Assembly: GCA_905188085.1 (NCBI GenBank)
Contig: CAJJKN010000004.1
Location: 1 to 64,000 of the forward strand
Source of the DNA: an uncultured Bacillota bacterium
GTDB lineage: Bacteria > Bacillota > Clostridia > Christensenellales > QAND01
DNA length: 64,000 nucleotides
Direction of reading: 5' to 3'
Both the position numbers and the translations under genes were made by a program. The notes beneath the pieces are model-generated. The model did no database searches. It was given only the letters and a program-made list of their open reading frames with translations, and was not told the origin of the DNA. The first letter of the stretch is position 1; each line of letters opens with the position of its first letter. Below, one piece after another: positions 60,669 to 64,000 of this stretch.

Positions 60669-62185
60669 CATCTGCAAATCAATATCAGTTTATCCCCGGC
60701 CTGCACCGGCAGGTTTTCCTCCCGTCCCGGATAGCGAATATCCTCCATGCGCACGCGATAGCGCTTTGCCACAGACCATAAATCCTCGCCGCTGCCTGCA
60801 AAATAGATCACGATCCCCGCCGGCCGCTTTTCTTCCTGCTCTTCCAGCTCCATATTGCAAACCAGCGACATCTGCTGCTCTCTTTGCCCTTCTGCTTTCC
60901 AGGCCAGCATCACCCGCACATCCAGCCCGTCTCCGCCGGGCATGGCCTGCACCTGTTCGCAGATGATCTCGGCCGTCACTTCCATTTCCGGAATCATACC
61001 GGGAGCCTCTTCCTCCAAATGCACCGGAATTTCGCATCGCGCGCTCTGGATCTGTTCGCTTCTGTCCAAAAAAATCACATCGCACTGCACCACCGTATCC
61101 AGGCACACTTTTTCCGCCATCGCCGTTGCGTTGGCTGCGCATGCGTTGGCAAAGCAGCTCAACACCCGCATGGGCTGCTGTTCCAGAGGCACGGATACCT
61201 GTTCGCGAATGGGCACTGTCCCTTTTGCTTTGGCCCGGTTTGTGTAAACGCGCATCTCCTGTTCTTCCAACAACACTTCGTTTCCATCGATGGCATACGC
61301 GTCCGTAACCGCCTTGATTTCCCCGGTTTCCGTTGTGTCCGCTTCCAATGTACAAATTGCCTCGATATGCAGCCCGTCCCCCTGTTCATTGACCCTGGCA
61401 AACAGGTCTTTCCATTGCGCTCGTACCGTAACGTCCTGTTCTGCCAAAGCGCCCGGCGCTGTAATCATCTGGCTAAACGGCAGCTGCGGAAAACACTGAA
61501 TCATAGGCGTCTGTTCGTCCTCGGTGCCCACTACGATGTTCAGCTTCAATTCCCCTTCCACGCCGATGGCGTCCTGTTGGCAAAAAGCCTGCAAAATATC
61601 CACATAGCCCTGGCAGCACAACACCTGCACAGCCTGCGGCGCCCCGGACGGCAGCTCTATATCCCCTACCACCTCCACTGCGGCCGTCCCTCTGGCACAG
61701 CGCTTTGTCAGCGGCAGCGTTTTAATCAGCGGCACCACGTTTTCCGGCACCCTATTCTCCTCCATGGCGCACAGGTCCCGCTCTTCTTCCGTTTCAAACC
61801 TCACATCCACCACGGCGGCCACGTTGATCCGCCTGGGGTCGATCATCTCATAATTCACCTCGCAGACAAACGCTTCCGCCATCCCTCTCATGCCGGGCTG
61901 CGCGCCTGGCAATTCCGCAGTATGTTTGAATGTGGAAACCGATTCAAAGGCGTGTACCTTGCCCTCTGCACATAAATAGCAGATACAAAGCGTCACCGTG
62001 CCGTCCGTCATGCCCCGGCCGTCCAAAAGCTCCACCTGGGCTGTCTGCGCATGCCCGCGCACCATCAAAATGCGCTCCATCTCCGGCTTCCCGACCGGCA
62101 GGGCCACCTCTCCTTCAATCAGCGCCTGCGTCAGGTTTCCGTTGTTATGGTACAGCACGCGTTCTCTGCTATATTGTTCTTCCAT
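60668..62185 (-). CDS. SPOCS (DUF3794) and LysM domain spore protein
   Basis: 505 residues. Repeated SPOCS/DUF3794 beta domains (for example ERILMVRGHAQTAQVELLDGRGMTDGTVTLCICY and the copies near 180-280 and 320-420) and a C-terminal LysM (IVIYFAGSGEDLWSVAKRYRVRMEDIRYPGREENLPVQAGDKLILI). Such proteins bind the spore coat or cortex in Clostridia, related to SpoVID. Position next to ispE-spoIIR is common. Confidence 0.9.
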   Translation of the reverse strand: MEEQYSRERVLYHNNGNLTQALIEGEVALPVGKPEMERILMVRGHAQTAQVELLDGRGMTDGTVTLCICYLCAEGKVHAFESVSTFKHTAELPGAQPGMRGMAEAFVCEVNYEMIDPRRINVAAVVDVRFETEEERDLCAMEENRVPENVVPLIKTLPLTKRCARGTAAVEVVGDIELPSGAPQAVQVLCCQGYVDILQAFCQQDAIGVEGELKLNIVVGTEDEQTPMIQCFPQLPFSQMITAPGALAEQDVTVRAQWKDLFARVNEQGDGLHIEAICTLEADTTETGEIKAVTDAYAIDGNEVLLEEQEMRVYTNRAKAKGTVPIREQVSVPLEQQPMRVLSCFANACAANATAMAEKVCLDTVVQCDVIFLDRSEQIQSARCEIPVHLEEEAPGMIPEMEVTAEIICEQVQAMPGGDGLDVRVMLAWKAEGQREQQMSLVCNMELEEQEEKRPAGIVIYFAGSGEDLWSVAKRYRVRMEDIRYPGREENLPVQAGDKLILICR

Positions 62186-62358
62186 TCTATAACCCCCGTT
62201 CTATGCGTTTTTCCCCGCATCGTTTTCTTTTCTATGCTTAATCGCCATACAGAGGGTTTATGACTTTTCACACTTAATTTTCCCCGAAATTTTGAAAAAC
62301 CGTTGTGTTCGCCTCCATTCTCCCCCCGTTTCCCTTAAATTTTTCAGCATAAACGCAT
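62186..62358. other. Intergenic region, nothing supported
   Basis: Promoter of the SPOCS gene should lie here on the minus strand; no clear sigma-E or sigma-A consensus is visible. Confidence 0.3.
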
Positions 62359-62386
62359 AAAAAAAGACGCCCGAAACGGGCGTCTC
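62359..62386 (-). terminator. Terminator after veg
   Basis: GACGCCCG/CGGGCGTC stem with a run of seven T on the minus strand. Confidence 0.9.
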
Positions 62387-62406
62387 ATACCGAAGTAAGG
62401 GGGGAG

Positions 62407-62637
62407 TTACTCCAGGTATTTCATTTCCAGCTGCCGGGTAAACAGCTCGTTGTAGCCATAGCTGATTCGCTTTTCCTGCCCATGCTCTTCAATCAAGATG
62501 GTAAAGATGCTGGGAAAGCTGTGTTCCAGTATGCCTACGTTTTCCACGCACTTGCTGCGTCCTCTGTGGGATTTCATCCAAACCCGTTTGCCCAGGTTCT
62601 TTTCAATCCCGCCCCGAATTTCCTGCCATTGTTCCAT
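62407..62637 (-). CDS. veg: Veg family protein
   Basis: 76 residues, AGGGAGG upstream. IEKNLGKRVWMKSHRGRSKCVENVGILEHSFPSIFTILIEEHGQEKRISYGYNELFTRQLEMKYL matches Veg of Bacillus (NLGKR, GR+K, GIL, YPSVF, SYSY). In Bacillus it affects biofilm and outgrowth. Lies 57 bp downstream of spo0A. Confidence 0.88.
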   Translation of the reverse strand: MEQWQEIRGGIEKNLGKRVWMKSHRGRSKCVENVGILEHSFPSIFTILIEEHGQEKRISYGYNELFTRQLEMKYLE

Positions 62638-62693
62638 GCCGTTGCCTCCCTAATGCCTTCAGTTCGGTATTAGCATGTCCCCTGCTGGAAATT

Positions 62694-63467
62694 TTATGCA
62701 GATTGTTCCATGGAAAGCTTATCTGCCACCAACGCAATGAATTCTCCGTTGGTCGGCTTATCGTTTTTGGTATACACCTGGAAACCAAACAGCTGATTGA
62801 TGTTTTCAATCCGCCCTCTTGTCCAGGCCACTTCAATGGCATGGCGGATGGCGCGCTCCACTTTTGTATCGCTGGTATCAAACGCAGCCGCCACTTTGGG
62901 ATAAAGTTCTTTGGTAATTCTGTTGATCAGGCGGCGTTCTTCCATCACCATTTTGATCGCGCAGCGCAAATACTGATAGCCTTTGATATGCGCCGGAATG
63001 CCCACCGTCAGAAAGATGCTGGTAATCTTTTCATCCAGCGAACGCTCTGCCGGCACGGGCGCAATGCTCTGGTTGGCTCTGCGTTCCTGTTTTACGCCCA
63101 CGATTTCCATAATTCTGCGTTTCAGGTTGTCCATGGAATACGGTTTCACCATGAAATACTTGGCGCCCAGCGACAGCGTATGTTGAATGATCTCCTTGTT
63201 TGCAAACCAGGATGTCACGATCACTTCCGGCCGAGTCTGCGGCGGCATTTGCGCAATCTGTTCCAACACGCTGATGCCATCCTGCTGCGGAATAATCAAA
63301 TCCAACACCACAACATCCGCTTTGGCCAGTTGTTCTCTGTCCACACTGCCGTCTTGCACCACGTCCATCAAAGACAGCGCTTCGTCCTCTGCAAAATAGC
63401 TTGCAACCTGTGCGCAGATTTCCTCTTCGTCCTCCACCAGCAACAGTTGTTTGTTTTCCAAATTCAT
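62694..63467 (-). CDS. spo0A: Sporulation master regulator Spo0A
   Basis: 257 residues, GAGGAGG upstream. Receiver domain (LLLVEDEEEICAQVASYF, phospho-Asp in VVVLDLIIPQQDG, VTSWFANKEII, KYFMVKPYSMDNL) and the Spo0A effector domain (HIKGYQYLRCAIKMVMEE, KELYPKVAAAFDTSDTKVERAIRHAIEVAWTRG, NDKPTNGEFIALVADKL). Decides entry into sporulation. Confidence 0.98.
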   Translation of the reverse strand: MNLENKQLLLVEDEEEICAQVASYFAEDEALSLMDVVQDGSVDREQLAKADVVVLDLIIPQQDGISVLEQIAQMPPQTRPEVIVTSWFANKEIIQHTLSLGAKYFMVKPYSMDNLKRRIMEIVGVKQERRANQSIAPVPAERSLDEKITSIFLTVGIPAHIKGYQYLRCAIKMVMEERRLINRITKELYPKVAAAFDTSDTKVERAIRHAIEVAWTRGRIENINQLFGFQVYTKNDKPTNGEFIALVADKLSMEQSA

Positions 63468-63659
63468 CCCATTTCCTCCTCTGTTTTTGTTATCCCTCTT
63501 ACAAGTTTCACCCTTACGATCGGAATATTATCATATTTCTCGGGAAAGATACCACATGAGACAGTGTGTTTCGAAAATAATCGGCTGTATTCGGCTATAA
63601 AAGTCAGAAAACAGCAGTTTTCTTTGTTTTTTGCACCCACCATCCGGAGGTTTTTGGTT
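63468..63659. promoter_or_regulatory. Divergent promoter region between spo0A and the PBP gene
   Basis: 190 bp with no ORF. TTTTCGAAA near 63568-63578 resembles a 0A box on either strand. Promoters for both genes must be here, but I do not call them. Confidence 0.4.
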
Positions 63660-64000
63660 ATGATCCCCTATGTTTTCCGTAAACAGATCAAACTTTTTTG
63701 TCTTTTCTTTGCTTGCTGCTTTCTCATTCTAACGATATTTTTGTTTTTCCTACAAATTATAAATGGGAATCATTATCGTCAGCAAGCCCAAAAATTACAA
63801 ATCCGCACCCTCACCCAGCAAGCCGCCCGCGGAAAAATCACAGACAGATACGGCACGGTTTTGGCAGATAACAAAACCATCTATCAGGTTCTGTTTTTTC
63901 CTTCCGAAGCAGATCGCGCACAGTGGAACAACAGCCTGGTTTCCGCGCTTATGCTCATGCGCAGCGTCAATGTGCCGTGCACCGTCTCTTTCCCCATCGA
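63660..64000 (+). CDS. Penicillin-binding protein transpeptidase, N-terminal part (runs off the window)
   Basis: ATG 63660 with CCGGAGG upstream; open to the edge (113 codons). One membrane segment (about 12-34, LFCLFFACCFLILTIFLFFLQII) then RQQAQKLQIRTLTQQAARGKITDRYGTVLADNKTIYQV, the start of the PBP dimerisation domain of class B enzymes (RGxIxDRxGxxLA). Could be a SpoVD/FtsI-like or other class B PBP; the catalytic part is outside. Confidence 0.85.
   Translation, partial: MIPYVFRKQIKLFCLFFACCFLILTIFLFFLQIINGNHYRQQAQKLQIRTLTQQAARGKITDRYGTVLADNKTIYQVLFFPSEADRAQWNNSLVSALMLMRSVNVPCTVSFPI

Noticed and set aside
60884..61975. 363-codon plus-strand frame
   Set aside because: Antisense to the SPOCS/LysM gene; His/Cys-rich translation is typical of a shadow frame.

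Overview
This window looks like a chromosome segment of an endospore-forming member of the Clostridia with roughly 50 percent GC. It carries spo0A, spoIIR, sleB-ypeB, spoIIID, yabP-yabQ, a SPOCS/LysM coat-type protein and veg. It also has clostridial housekeeping blocks: metK under a SAM-I riboswitch, comFC with a raiA-type RNA and hpf, prfB with a +1 frameshift site, secA, mbl, two LCP proteins and a class I two-subunit fumarase. I do not name a genus. No rRNA and no CRISPR array were seen.

Layout. (1) 1-2.9 kb, minus strand: the N-terminal 912 codons of a large secreted DNRLRE/GBS-Bsp-like repeat protein of the Rhs/wall-associated type, running off the left edge, preceded by a 28-codon ORF with its own terminator. 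(2) 3.1-19.2 kb: an integrative element, nearly all plus strand. It has a zinc-ribbon protein, a class B sortase, an SSB-like protein, a MoxR-like AAA+ ATPase with an HExxH-plus-VWA partner, an XRE repressor, a YqaJ exonuclease, a putative annealing protein, a CHC2/Toprim primase-like protein, ParM/ParR, a sigma-like protein, an excisionase and a tyrosine integrase beside a tRNA-Met. No relaxase or type IV secretion gene lies in the window, and the left end is not resolved. (3) 19.3-27.5 kb: two overlapping ArsC-family genes, a mismatch-type DNA glycosylase, a hydrolase, and an AT-richer sugar cassette (RpiR regulator, zinc dehydrogenase, class II aldolase, divergent fused PTS EIIC-EIID) flanked by gene remnants, then a tRNA-fMet. 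(4) 27.6-64 kb: core genes. These cover ppx, S1 protein, ftsB, yabQ, yabP; prfB, an epimerase, secA, hpf; raiA RNA, comFC, recD2, metK; a TtcA-like gene; LCP, mbl, spoIIID, LCP; fumarase; a DUF362 ferredoxin-like protein; a ProX/YbaK editing protein; a heterodimeric ABC exporter; the spore germination and engulfment genes; ispE; veg; spo0A; and the start of a penicillin-binding protein.

How it fits together. The element appears to combine phage-style recombination (SSB, YqaJ, annealing protein), plasmid-style segregation (ParMR) and site-specific integration into a tRNA-Met anticodon loop. It seems to carry a full replacement tRNA-Met, because a 5' half of a different tRNA-Met lies 210 bp away. 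Two of its operons share a near-consensus TTGACG/TATACT promoter followed about 35 nt later by a hairpin ending AGTGTCA...TGGCACT plus a T run, so a common attenuation or antitermination control is possible. The least described part is the AAA+/metallopeptidase-VWA pair set among the replication genes. All functional statements are from reading the sequence and recalling families; no database search was run.
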